Of a DNA stretch of 64,000 nt, positions 26,312 to 34,858 are shown piece by piece. The stretch is from Chitinophaga vietnamensis (GTDB taxonomy: Bacteria > Bacteroidota > Bacteroidia > Chitinophagales > Chitinophagaceae). How positions within the stretch are numbered: position 1 is the first letter of the stretch; every line of letters begins with the position of its first letter. A model generated the notes under the pieces. The model was given only the letters and a program-made list of their open reading frames with translations, made no database searches and was not told where the DNA came from. The translations under genes and the position numbers were made by a program. The DNA lies in NCBI RefSeq assembly GCF_902167635.1, contig NZ_CABHMS010000007.1:62001-126000 (forward strand). Direction: 5' to 3'.

Positions 26312-26369
26312 GATTTTTTGATTGACGGATTTTTTGATTTAAATCAAGAAATCCGTCAATCAAAAAATC
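26312..26369. terminator. Loop-free palindrome between anti-sigma gene and guaD
   Basis: Two 29-bp arms (26312-26340 and 26341-26369) meet without a spacer and have one mismatch. The right arm ends at the base before the guaD stop codon. The units are GATTTTTTGATTGACGG-like and AT-rich. It lies between convergent genes and could end both transcripts. Confidence 0.85.
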
Positions 26370-26849
26370 TCAATATAATTTCTTGTCTCCTTTCTTCTCC
26401 CATTGCTTAAACACATGTAATGCTTCTTCACCGGGCAGGTGGATCAGCGGGATTTTCTTTTCATCATTGGGCACATCTATTTCGCGGTAGATAAATGAAT
26501 CATCGAAAGCGATGGCGGCCGCATCTTCTCTGGTATTGGCGTAATATACGCGCTGCGGCCTGGCCCAGTAGATAGCGCCCAGGCACATGGGGCAAGGCTC
26601 GCAGGAGGTAAATATTTCGCAATCGTGCAGCTGGAAAGTGCCTAGTTTCTGACAGGCATCGCGGATAGCTACTACCTCTGCGTGCGCGGTAGGATCATTA
26701 TGGCAGAGCACCTGGTTCCATCCCTCTCCCACTATCTCGTCTCCACGCACTACAACGGAACCAAAGGGGCCGCCATCGCCGGTTTCCATTCCTTTGCGCG
26801 ACAGTTCCACAGCGTATTGCATAAATTTCTTTTCTCTTTCTCCAATCAT
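26370..26849 (-). CDS. guaD: Guanine deaminase (cytidine deaminase-like fold)
   Basis: A 159-residue zinc deaminase. The zinc site is H56-A-E58 and C86-P-M-C89 (SCEPCPMCLGAIYWA). The C-terminal AFDDSFIYREI matches the small Bacillus-type guanine deaminase, which converts guanine to xanthine, better than tRNA adenosine deaminase. It is separated from clpB by a strong terminator. Other nucleoside deaminases of this fold remain possible. Confidence 0.85.
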   Translation of the reverse strand: MIGEREKKFMQYAVELSRKGMETGDGGPFGSVVVRGDEIVGEGWNQVLCHNDPTAHAEVVAIRDACQKLGTFQLHDCEIFTSCEPCPMCLGAIYWARPQRVYYANTREDAAAIAFDDSFIYREIDVPNDEKKIPLIHLPGEEALHVFKQWEKKGDKKLY

Positions 26850-26896
26850 GCTGCTAATATTTTGGTCTATTCAAATTTACTGAAAGATGCATAAAA

Positions 26897-26922
26897 AAAC
26901 CCCGCGAAGAATCGCGGGGTTT
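26897..26922 (-). terminator. clpB terminator
   Basis: An 11-bp stem (AAACCCCGCGA and complement) with loop AGAA, followed on the minus strand by a run of seven T. It lies about 30 bp past the clpB stop. Confidence 0.93.
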
Positions 26923-26952
26923 ATCGTTAACTATGTATCGTCGTATTTAGAA

Positions 26953-29553
26953 TTACTTGTTTCTGATTACTACCACACCGTCGAACACATCAACCAGTAC
27001 GGGTTTGGACTTATCAATATCGCCGGCCAGTATCTTCTTGCTCAGCAAATTGATGATCTCTTTCTGAATGAGCCTTTTAAGCGGCCTTGCGCCAAACTGC
27101 GGATCATAGCCCTGTACGGAGAGGTATTCAATCGCATAGTCTGAAAATTCCAATATCATGCCATTTTTTGCTACCATGTCTTTCAGTTGTTGTAACTGAA
27201 TGTTAATTATTCCTTTAATTTCATCGCGCATCAAAGGCTGGAACATGATCACTTCATCGACCCTGTTCAGGAATTCAGGACGGATCGTTTGTTTGAGCAG
27301 CGACATCACTTCTTCTTTCGTTTTATCCACTACTTCTTCCCTGTTCTTGTCGTTGATGCCCTCGAAATTTTCCTGGATGATATGGCTGCCCATGTTGCTG
27401 GTCATGATGATGATGGTGTTTTTGAAATTCACCACGCGGCCTTTGTTATCGGTAAGGCGGCCATCATCGAGCACTTGCAGGAGGATGTTAAAAGTATCCG
27501 GGTGCGCTTTTTCAATTTCGTCGAGCAGCACTACAGAGTAAGGTTTGCGGCGAACGGCTTCAGTGAGCTGACCGCCTTCATCATAACCTACATATCCCGG
27601 AGGCGCGCCTACCAGCCGGCTCACGGAATGTTTCTCCTGGTATTCGCTCATATCGATGCGGGTCATCATGCTTTCATCGTCGAAGAGATATTCGGCGAGG
27701 GCTTTTGCCAGTTCCGTTTTACCAACGCCGGTGGTACCGAGGAAGATAAAGGAACCGATCGGGCGGCGTGGGTCCTGCAAGCCTGCGCGGCTGCGGCGGA
27801 TGGCGTCGGATACTGCGATGATCGCTTCTTCCTGGCCTACTACACGCTGGTGCAGCTCATCTTCGAGGTGCAGCAATTTATCTTTTTCGCTCTGCATCAT
27901 CTTGGCCACCGGGATGCCTGTAGCTTTGGCCACGTTCTCCGCGATGTCTTCCGCATCTACTTCTTCTTTGAGCAGACGTTTATGATTGGCAGATATTTTA
28001 TTCAATTCTTCTGTGAGGTCTACCACACGTTTTTCTTCTTCTTTCACCTTACCGTAGCGGATCTCGGCTACGCGGCCGAAATCGCCGTTACGTTCCGCCT
28101 GTTCGGCTTCGAGGCGCAGATTTTCGATCGCTGATTTAGCGTTCTGTATCTGGTCTACGACTTCTTTCTCCGCTTGCCATTTGGCTTTGAACGTATTGCG
28201 TTCTTCACCGAGGCGGGCTATTTCTTCTGCGAGCTCGCGGAGTTTTTCTTCGTCGTTTTCGCGTTTGATAGCTTCTCTTTCAATTTCGAGCTGGCGTATC
28301 CTGCGTTCCAGTTCATCGAGTTCTTCCGGCATGGAGTTCATTTCCAGCCTGAGTTTGGCCGCGCTTTCATCGATCAGGTCAATGGCCTTATCGGGCAGGA
28401 AGCGATCGGTGATATAGCGGTGTGAGAGCTCCACGGCAGCAATGATTGCTTCATCTTTGATCAGCACATGGTGGTGGCTTTCATATCTTTCTTTCAGTCC
28501 GCGCAGGATGGAGATGGCATCTTCCACGCTGGGCTCATCCACCAACACTTTCTGGAAGCGGCGTTCCAGCGCTTTATCTTTTTCGAAATATTTCTGGTAT
28601 TCGTTGAGGGTGGTGGCGCCGATGGCACGGAGCTCACCGCGGGCCAGTGCCGGTTTGAGGATGTTGGCGGCATCCATCGCGCCTTCCATGGCGCCTGCGC
28701 CGATGAGCGTATGTATTTCATCAATGAAGAGGATGATCTCTCCATTGCTTTCGGCCACTTCTTTCACTACGCCTTTCAATCTTTCTTCAAACTCGCCGCG
28801 GTATTTGGCGCCCGCCATGAGTGCGCCCATATCGAGAGCGTAGATAATTTTTGATTTAAGGTTCTCGGGCACATCGCCATTGAGGATACGATGCGCGAGC
28901 CCTTCTACAATGGCGGTTTTACCGACACCGGGTTCGCCCACGAGGATCGGGTTGTTCTTTGATCTGCGGGAAAGGATGTGCAGGGTACGGCGTATTTCCT
29001 CATCGCGGCCTATCACCGGATCGAGCTTGCCATCGCGGGCGAGCTCATTGAGGTTTTTAGCGAACTTCTGCAAGGTATTGAATTGTGCGCCGCCGGTCTG
29101 CGAGTTAACGGTTTCGCCTTTACGCAGTTCACGGATAGCGGATTTGAGGCCTTTTTCTGTAAGGCCGGCATCTTTCAGCAGTTTAGCGGAATCATCGCTG
29201 CCGCCGAGGATACCTAGTAAGAGGTGTTCCACACTCACAAATTCATCCTTGAATTCTTTGATGGCCGCACCTGCGCGAAGCATGGCATTGTTGGCATCGC
29301 GACTCAGCATCTGGCCACCGTCGCCTCCCGCCATGCGGGGATATTTTTGCAACTGTTCGTTGAGCTTGGTGCTGAGGAAGTTCGTATTCACGTCGTTCTT
29401 TTTCAGTAAATACTCAACAGGACTGTCCTGATCATCGAGCAAGGCCTTCAGGATATGTCCTGTTTCTATGGCCTGGTTCTGATGATTGAACGCCAGTTGT
29501 TGCGCTTGTTGCAGTATTTCCTGCGATTTAATAGTGAAATTATTTAAATTCAT
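26953..29553 (-). CDS. clpB: ATP-dependent disaggregase ClpB
   Basis: An 866-residue Hsp100 chaperone that works with DnaK to dissolve aggregates. The N domain (residues 1-150) is followed by AAA module 1 with Walker A GEPGVGKT near residue 204, and by a long coiled-coil M domain (about 410-530) rich in Glu, Lys and Arg that marks ClpB rather than ClpA or ClpC. AAA module 2 has GTTGVGKT near residue 603. No ClpP-binding loop is evident. It is a single transcription unit with its own terminator. Confidence 0.97.
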   Translation of the reverse strand: MNLNNFTIKSQEILQQAQQLAFNHQNQAIETGHILKALLDDQDSPVEYLLKKNDVNTNFLSTKLNEQLQKYPRMAGGDGGQMLSRDANNAMLRAGAAIKEFKDEFVSVEHLLLGILGGSDDSAKLLKDAGLTEKGLKSAIRELRKGETVNSQTGGAQFNTLQKFAKNLNELARDGKLDPVIGRDEEIRRTLHILSRRSKNNPILVGEPGVGKTAIVEGLAHRILNGDVPENLKSKIIYALDMGALMAGAKYRGEFEERLKGVVKEVAESNGEIILFIDEIHTLIGAGAMEGAMDAANILKPALARGELRAIGATTLNEYQKYFEKDKALERRFQKVLVDEPSVEDAISILRGLKERYESHHHVLIKDEAIIAAVELSHRYITDRFLPDKAIDLIDESAAKLRLEMNSMPEELDELERRIRQLEIEREAIKRENDEEKLRELAEEIARLGEERNTFKAKWQAEKEVVDQIQNAKSAIENLRLEAEQAERNGDFGRVAEIRYGKVKEEEKRVVDLTEELNKISANHKRLLKEEVDAEDIAENVAKATGIPVAKMMQSEKDKLLHLEDELHQRVVGQEEAIIAVSDAIRRSRAGLQDPRRPIGSFIFLGTTGVGKTELAKALAEYLFDDESMMTRIDMSEYQEKHSVSRLVGAPPGYVGYDEGGQLTEAVRRKPYSVVLLDEIEKAHPDTFNILLQVLDDGRLTDNKGRVVNFKNTIIIMTSNMGSHIIQENFEGINDKNREEVVDKTKEEVMSLLKQTIRPEFLNRVDEVIMFQPLMRDEIKGIINIQLQQLKDMVAKNGMILEFSDYAIEYLSVQGYDPQFGARPLKRLIQKEIINLLSKKILAGDIDKSKPVLVDVFDGVVVIRNK

Positions 29554-29756
29554 ATCTTTCTGTTTTCTCTTTTTTTACGTTATCAACGCGTGTATTCCTA
29601 ACAACAAAGGCCGATCCAATGTTCGGTATGCAGTAATTTTGACAGATGATCATAAAAAGTACTGCATTTTTTGCAGAAAATCCGTTCAGTAACTGCTAAA
29701 TTTTCATTAACATGGGCGCTAAGGGCGACTTAAATTAGCTCTTATCAAACCAACAC

Positions 29757-32081
29757 ATGAAAAGACTGCTATCTATTCTCGTATATGCGACCACGTTAGT
29801 AACGGTAACGCCTGTACTCTATGCACAACAACATTACGATATAAAGGTAAGCACCGGCAACCGGGGCATAACCGCCAGTCGCCTGAAAGGCGAACTGGAA
29901 CGCCTGCACCAACAGCAACCCGATAAAGACATCCGCGTATTTTTTGAGCCAGGCACACATTACCTGGAAACGCCGCTGGAGATCAGCAGTACGCTTACTA
30001 ACGGTAAAGGACATATTATTTTCTACGGCGATGGCAAAGCTACGCTGAGTGGCGGACTGCCAGTAAAAGTGCAATGGGAACCGTGGAAGAACGGCATCTA
30101 TAAAGCAGCCCTGGACCTGCCTTTCCAGTTTGATCAGTTATATATCAATGACCGGCAGCAGGTACGCGCCCGTTATCCTAATTACGACAGTAGCGCACAG
30201 CATTATAATGGCACTGCTGCCGATGCCATCAGCCCGGCGCGTGTAAAAACATGGCAACACCCCGAGGGCGGCTACGTACATGCCTTGCATGCCGCTGAAT
30301 GGGGCGGTTATCATTACCGTATCACCGGGGTAAATGCTGATGGCGCCTTACAGCTCGAAGGCGGCTATCAGAATAACCGCCAGATGGGGATGCACCACCA
30401 ATACCGCTTTGTAGAGAATATATTTGAAGAACTAGATGCGCCTCATGAATGGTATTATGATGCCGCTCATAAAATACTTTACTACAAGCCTGCAGCTGGC
30501 CTTGACCTGAAAAAGGCCACTGTTACGGTTTCCAGGCACAAGGAGGTGATCGTACTTAAAGGCAGTGCAGCGGCGCCCGTAAAAAATGTAAGCATCGAAG
30601 GGCTTCGCTTTGCGCACACTGCACCAACGTTCATGGATACACGAGAACCTCTGTTGCGCAGCGACTGGGCCATCTACCGTGGCGGCGCTATACTGCTGGA
30701 TGGCGCGGCCTATTGCACCATCCATGATTGCGAATTTGATCACAACGGCGGCAATGCCATCTTCCTCAGTAATTATAACCGTCATCATCTTATCTCCGGC
30801 AATCATATTCATGATGCAGGCGCCAGCGGCATCTGCTTTGTCGGTAATCCTGACGCGGTGCGCTCTCCTTTGTTTGAATACAATCAATCGAGAAAATTTG
30901 AGGAGACAGATACCCTTGCCGGCCCTAAAACCAGCCACTATCCTGATTCCTGCACCGCTGTCGATAACCTCATCTATCGTACCGGGCGCATAGAAAAACA
31001 AAGTGCGGGCATCCAGATATCGATGTCGATGCGCCTGGTCATTTCCCATAATACCATTTATGATGTTCCGCGTGCAGGCATCAACGTTAGTGAAGGCACC
31101 TGGGGCGGGCACCTGATCGAATATAACGACGTATTCAACACGGTGTTGGAAACCGGCGACCATGGCGCTTTCAACTCCTGGGGCCGCGACCGCTGGTGGT
31201 ATCCCGACCGGAAAGAGATGGATAGTCTTGCCGCAATACATCCCTGGATGGTAAAGCAGGATGCCATGTACACCAATGTGCTTTATCACAATCGTTTCCG
31301 CTGCGATCATGGCTGGGATATAGACCTGGACGATGGTTCCTCCAACTACCATATCTATGAAAACGTTTGCCTGAACGGCGGCCTCAAACTGCGCGAAGGA
31401 TTTTACCGTACCGTAGAAAACAACATTATGCTTAACAACTCTTTTCATCCGCATGTGTGGTTTCAGGATAGCCACGATAACTTCCGGCATAATATTGTTA
31501 CCAGCGATTATAAGCCCATTGGCATCCGTTATTGGGGCGACGAGATCGATTATAACCTCTTCCCCGACAGTCGCGCTTTAGCAGCAGCGCAGTCCAGCGG
31601 CACCGATGCACATTCACATGCCGGCGATCCGCAGTTCGTGCAGCCTGCCACCGGCGACTACCGCGTGAGCCGCACCTCTCCTGCATTAGCCATTGGATTC
31701 AAAAATTTTTCCACCACTGATTTCGGCGTTACCTCTCCTGCCCTGAAAGCGATTGCCCAGCGCCCGCCCCTCCCCGTATTACGCCACAGCAGCGAAGCAC
31801 AAGGCAAGATCATCAACTGGAAAGGCGGCAAGATCAAGAACATAGAAACACTCGGCGAACGTTCCGCCACCGGCCTTCCTGACAATAACGGCGTATATAT
31901 TGTGGAAACGCCCAAGGCCTTCAATGCCAGACTGCAAGCCGGCGATGTAATCCTGAAAGTAGGCAATACGCCAGTGAACAACATCAAAGACCTGCTGCGC
32001 GCAGCGGAGAAGCATAGCGGGGAGAAAGTGGAAATATTTAGAAACCAGCGAAGGCTGTCTTTCTCAGGATTGAATGATTAG
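29757..32081 (+). CDS. Secreted right-handed beta-helix protein with PDZ domain
   Basis: A 774-residue exported protein with signal peptide ending VLYAQQ. The bulk is a right-handed parallel beta-helix (for example AAYCTIHDCEFDHNGGNAIF and GIQISMSMRLVISHNTIYD), the fold of pectate lyases and of some glycoside hydrolases. The N-terminal FFEPGTHYLETPLEI and the FDQLYINDRQQVRARYPNYD region recall GH141-type enzymes. Residues about 700-770 form a PDZ domain (LQAGDVILKVGNTPVNNIKDL). It likely acts on a polysaccharide; the substrate is unknown. Its last codons form part of the palindrome at 32063-32245. Confidence 0.82.
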   Translation: MKRLLSILVYATTLVTVTPVLYAQQHYDIKVSTGNRGITASRLKGELERLHQQQPDKDIRVFFEPGTHYLETPLEISSTLTNGKGHIIFYGDGKATLSGGLPVKVQWEPWKNGIYKAALDLPFQFDQLYINDRQQVRARYPNYDSSAQHYNGTAADAISPARVKTWQHPEGGYVHALHAAEWGGYHYRITGVNADGALQLEGGYQNNRQMGMHHQYRFVENIFEELDAPHEWYYDAAHKILYYKPAAGLDLKKATVTVSRHKEVIVLKGSAAAPVKNVSIEGLRFAHTAPTFMDTREPLLRSDWAIYRGGAILLDGAAYCTIHDCEFDHNGGNAIFLSNYNRHHLISGNHIHDAGASGICFVGNPDAVRSPLFEYNQSRKFEETDTLAGPKTSHYPDSCTAVDNLIYRTGRIEKQSAGIQISMSMRLVISHNTIYDVPRAGINVSEGTWGGHLIEYNDVFNTVLETGDHGAFNSWGRDRWWYPDRKEMDSLAAIHPWMVKQDAMYTNVLYHNRFRCDHGWDIDLDDGSSNYHIYENVCLNGGLKLREGFYRTVENNIMLNNSFHPHVWFQDSHDNFRHNIVTSDYKPIGIRYWGDEIDYNLFPDSRALAAAQSSGTDAHSHAGDPQFVQPATGDYRVSRTSPALAIGFKNFSTTDFGVTSPALKAIAQRPPLPVLRHSSEAQGKIINWKGGKIKNIETLGERSATGLPDNNGVYIVETPKAFNARLQAGDVILKVGNTPVNNIKDLLRAAEKHSGEKVEIFRNQRRLSFSGLND

Positions 32082-32245
32082 AAGGATTAGCAGGATTTTT
32101 TTACAGGATTAATAAAGATTTAAGGAGATTGATGAGAAGATTAACGAGGGGCTATCGTCGCGAAGATCTTCGAAATAATCTTCGTGAATCCTTTGTTAAT
32201 CCTGTAAAAAAATCCTGCTAATCCTTCTAATCATTTAATCCTGAG
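32063..32245. repeat. 50-bp-arm palindrome overlapping two convergent gene ends
   Basis: Arms 32063-32112 and 32196-32245 are complementary with one mismatch (G for A). The left arm includes the last 19 bp of the beta-helix gene, the right arm the last 11 bp of the betaine-binding protein gene. The sequence resembles the element at 34654-34857: both contain CAGGATTTTTTT, then CAGGATTAATAAAGATT. Confidence 0.9.
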
Positions 32246-33083
32246 CCATATTTTTTATCCATTCGGCGTTCTCCCAGGTCCATCTTTCGATGACGGCGTC
32301 TTCTTTGCCATCGGCATCGGCGAGGGAGCCCATGAGGGAGCCGAGTTGCTGGCTGTTGAGTTGGAATTTGCGGAAGAAGTTGACGGCGACGGTATCGCGT
32401 ACACTGAATTCGTTGTTGGCGATGGTGAGTATTTTTTCTTCGCTGCCGAAGGTGTTCAGAGGGTCCTCGAGGAAATGAAGTTTATAGCGTGCGAACATCC
32501 AGTGTGGCGCCCATCCGGTGATGACGATGGGTTGCATTTCGTCGATGCACTTTTTGAGAGTGGCCATCATGGCTGCTTCGCTGGAAGATTGCAGTTGGAG
32601 ATCGAGGTGGTATGTTTTGATAGCATCTTGTGTTTTGCTCATGATGCCAGCGCCGGCATCTATGCCGATTATTTTACCACCGAAGTGTTTTTTGGCAGCG
32701 TTGAGTTCTTCGATGCTGTTGATGTTGACATAGTCCGGTACTACGAGACCTGTTTTAGCGCCGTCGAAGTTGGTGTTGAGGATGGTGACCTTGCTGCCGA
32801 AATTGTCCATGTAATCTTTGTGGGTGGCGGGCATCCAGGTGTCCATAAAAACGTCGGCGTCGCCACCGGCTACCGCGGCGAATACCGGGGCTACGTCTGC
32901 ATTTTTAAGGGTCACGGTATAACCCTTTTTCTCCAGCAGGTTTTTGGCAAGTTGTGTCAAGGCTATGCCTTCGGCCCAGTTTACATAGGCAATAGTAATC
33001 TTCCTGTCGTTGCCGCCGCCGTGTTTACAGGCTGTGAAACCTGCTACCACAAAGGCGAGTGCGATGAGTAGTCCATTTCTCAT
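32235..33083 (-). CDS. Glycine betaine-type ABC transporter binding lipoprotein
   Basis: A 282-residue periplasmic binding lipoprotein (signal peptide ending FTAC, Cys19) of the OpuAC/ProX family. Diagnostic segments include KITIAYVNWAEGIALTQL, GGDADVFMDTWMPATHKDY and ITGWAPHWMFARYKLHFLEDP, whose Trp and Tyr residues form the aromatic box that binds quaternary amines. No ATPase or permease gene lies nearby, so it must dock to a transporter encoded elsewhere or work as an orphan. It is convergent with the beta-helix gene. Confidence 0.9.
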   Translation of the reverse strand: MRNGLLIALAFVVAGFTACKHGGGNDRKITIAYVNWAEGIALTQLAKNLLEKKGYTVTLKNADVAPVFAAVAGGDADVFMDTWMPATHKDYMDNFGSKVTILNTNFDGAKTGLVVPDYVNINSIEELNAAKKHFGGKIIGIDAGAGIMSKTQDAIKTYHLDLQLQSSSEAAMMATLKKCIDEMQPIVITGWAPHWMFARYKLHFLEDPLNTFGSEEKILTIANNEFSVRDTVAVNFFRKFQLNSQQLGSLMGSLADADGKEDAVIERWTWENAEWIKNMAQD

Positions 33084-33366
33084 GATCCGTCTTTCTTTAA
33101 AGTTATGCTTTAATCTTTTTGTTTTGGCCGTAACATCGTTGTGATTTTTATAATATGTTAGTTTGCTCTAAATCAAAAAACTTCTTCTTCAAAATTGATT
33201 ATCAAACAGATATCTCTGTAAACCAGTCATAGACCAATAATTGTAGCGATATTTCAAACAAGACGGGATGCTTTATTGTTATAGAAATCCGAAGCGATCG
33301 TCTGTGAATTTCGACCAGCGGCAAAGCCGTTCCCGATATTTTTCTTCATCATTAAACCCTACAATT

Positions 33367-34653
33367 ATGTCTTTTGACTTATTAGAAAGTGCAAAAAATC
33401 TTTTTAACAGTAATGTAATCAGTCAGGCATCCTCACAATTAGGAGAGAGTGAAGGGGGAATACAGAAGGCGTTGACAGGCGTAGTGCCTGTTGTATTATC
33501 AGGATTGTTCCATAAGGCCGATTCCACGGGAGATGCTGGCGGATTACTGAACCTCGTGAAGGGAGCGGCCGGCGACGCCAATCCTAACAGCGTTACCAGC
33601 GCCTTACAGGGAGGCGCCGGGGGCATACTCAGCAAGGGCGCCGATATGCTGAGAAATTTATTTGGCGACAAGGTAAGCTCTATCACCAGTATGCTGGCCA
33701 ACTATGCAGGCATTAAAGAATCATCGGCCAGCACCCTGCTGCAATCCGCTGCACCGGCCACTTTGGGCACAGTAGGCCAATATGCCGCACAGAACAACCT
33801 GAATGCCGGCGGCCTGATGTCGTTCCTCAATTCGCAGAAAGACAAGATACTGGGCGCGCTTCCCGGTGGCCTGAACCTCGCGGGCATATTAGGACTGGCC
33901 AGCTTGGGCGATCTTGGCAAAAAAGTAGGCAACCTTGCATCCAGCTTCGGTGCGGGCGCCAGCAATGCTGCCAATGCCACCATTAACACCGTTAAACAAG
34001 GTAGCAGCAATCGTTGGATATGGTCTTTATTACTCATACTGGTAGCCATCATCCTGTTATGGTACCTGATGCGCGGCTGTGGCGGCGGTCATAATACCGG
34101 CAGCGGCACCAGCGACAGTGTTACCACCGGCCAGCTCACCGACTCCACCGCCAGTTCACAGGTAGCTACACCCACTACCACCGAGACACGCGAAAGCATC
34201 AAAGTGACACTGCCCGACGGCACCACACTCGATGCTTATAAAGGCGGTATCGAAGACCAGCTGGTGACCTTCCTCAAAGATGATTCACGCAAACCAGGCA
34301 AAGATGTATGGTTTGATTTCGATAACCTCAACTTCAAAACCGGCAGCGCCGAACTGACCGAGGAAAGCATGAAACAGGTAGGCAACATCGCCGCCATCCT
34401 CAAGGCCTTCCCTAAAACAAAGATCAAGATCGGCGGCTACACCGATCGCACCGGCGATAGCACCATCAACCTCAAACTCTCCGGACAACGTGCCGAAGCC
34501 GTAGAGTCCTCACTGAAAAAACTCAACGCCGACGCCGCACAACTGCTGGGCGCCCAAGGCTATGGCTCACAATTCGCCAAAGCCGCAGCCACCGCACCAG
34601 ACGAAGAAAGGAAGAAAGACAGACATATTTCTATCAGCGTAAGAGAAAAATAA
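33367..34653 (+). CDS. DUF937-OmpA fusion protein
   Basis: A 428-residue protein. The start is set at ATG 33367, since upstream in-frame sequence has no family match. Residues 1-200 form a DUF937 (YidB-like) helical, Gly/Ala/Ser-rich domain. A membrane helix follows (WIWSLLLILVAIILLWYLM, about residues 219-237), then a Thr/Ser linker and a C-terminal OmpA domain (VWFDFDNLNFKTGSAELTEES, GGYTDRTGD, LSGQRAEAVESSL) that binds peptidoglycan. It likely links the inner membrane to the cell wall. No classical signal peptide is present. Confidence 0.88.
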   Translation: MSFDLLESAKNLFNSNVISQASSQLGESEGGIQKALTGVVPVVLSGLFHKADSTGDAGGLLNLVKGAAGDANPNSVTSALQGGAGGILSKGADMLRNLFGDKVSSITSMLANYAGIKESSASTLLQSAAPATLGTVGQYAAQNNLNAGGLMSFLNSQKDKILGALPGGLNLAGILGLASLGDLGKKVGNLASSFGAGASNAANATINTVKQGSSNRWIWSLLLILVAIILLWYLMRGCGGGHNTGSGTSDSVTTGQLTDSTASSQVATPTTTETRESIKVTLPDGTTLDAYKGGIEDQLVTFLKDDSRKPGKDVWFDFDNLNFKTGSAELTEESMKQVGNIAAILKAFPKTKIKIGGYTDRTGDSTINLKLSGQRAEAVESSLKKLNADAAQLLGAQGYGSQFAKAAATAPDEERKKDRHISISVREK

Positions 34654-34857
34654 GCGAAGGTTGTCTGGCTCAGGATTATACTGATTGAAAGGATTACCAG
34701 GATTTTTTTTATCAGGATTAATAAAGATTAAAAAAGGATTTGTGAAGATCATTTCAATTTGATCTTCGCGAATCCTTTTTTAATCTTTATTAATCCTGAT
34801 AAAAAAAATCCTGGTAATCCTTTCAATCAGTATAATCCTGAGCCAGACAACCTTCGC
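34654..34857. repeat. 204-bp palindrome filling a convergent gap
   Basis: Arms 34654-34751 and 34760-34857 are 98 bp each around an 8-nt loop. Only two positions differ, and both would be G-U pairs in RNA, so the transcript could form an unbroken 98-bp duplex. It starts on the base after the DUF937-OmpA stop codon and ends one base before the stop triplet of the DUF3857 gene on the other strand. The units are of the type AGGATTA and CAGGATTTTTTT. Confidence 0.95.
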
Positions 34858-34858
34858 G

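Noticed and set aside
33268-33366. Upstream extension of the DUF937-OmpA protein
   Set aside because: The added residues have no domain similarity and the DUF937 family begins at ATG 33367.
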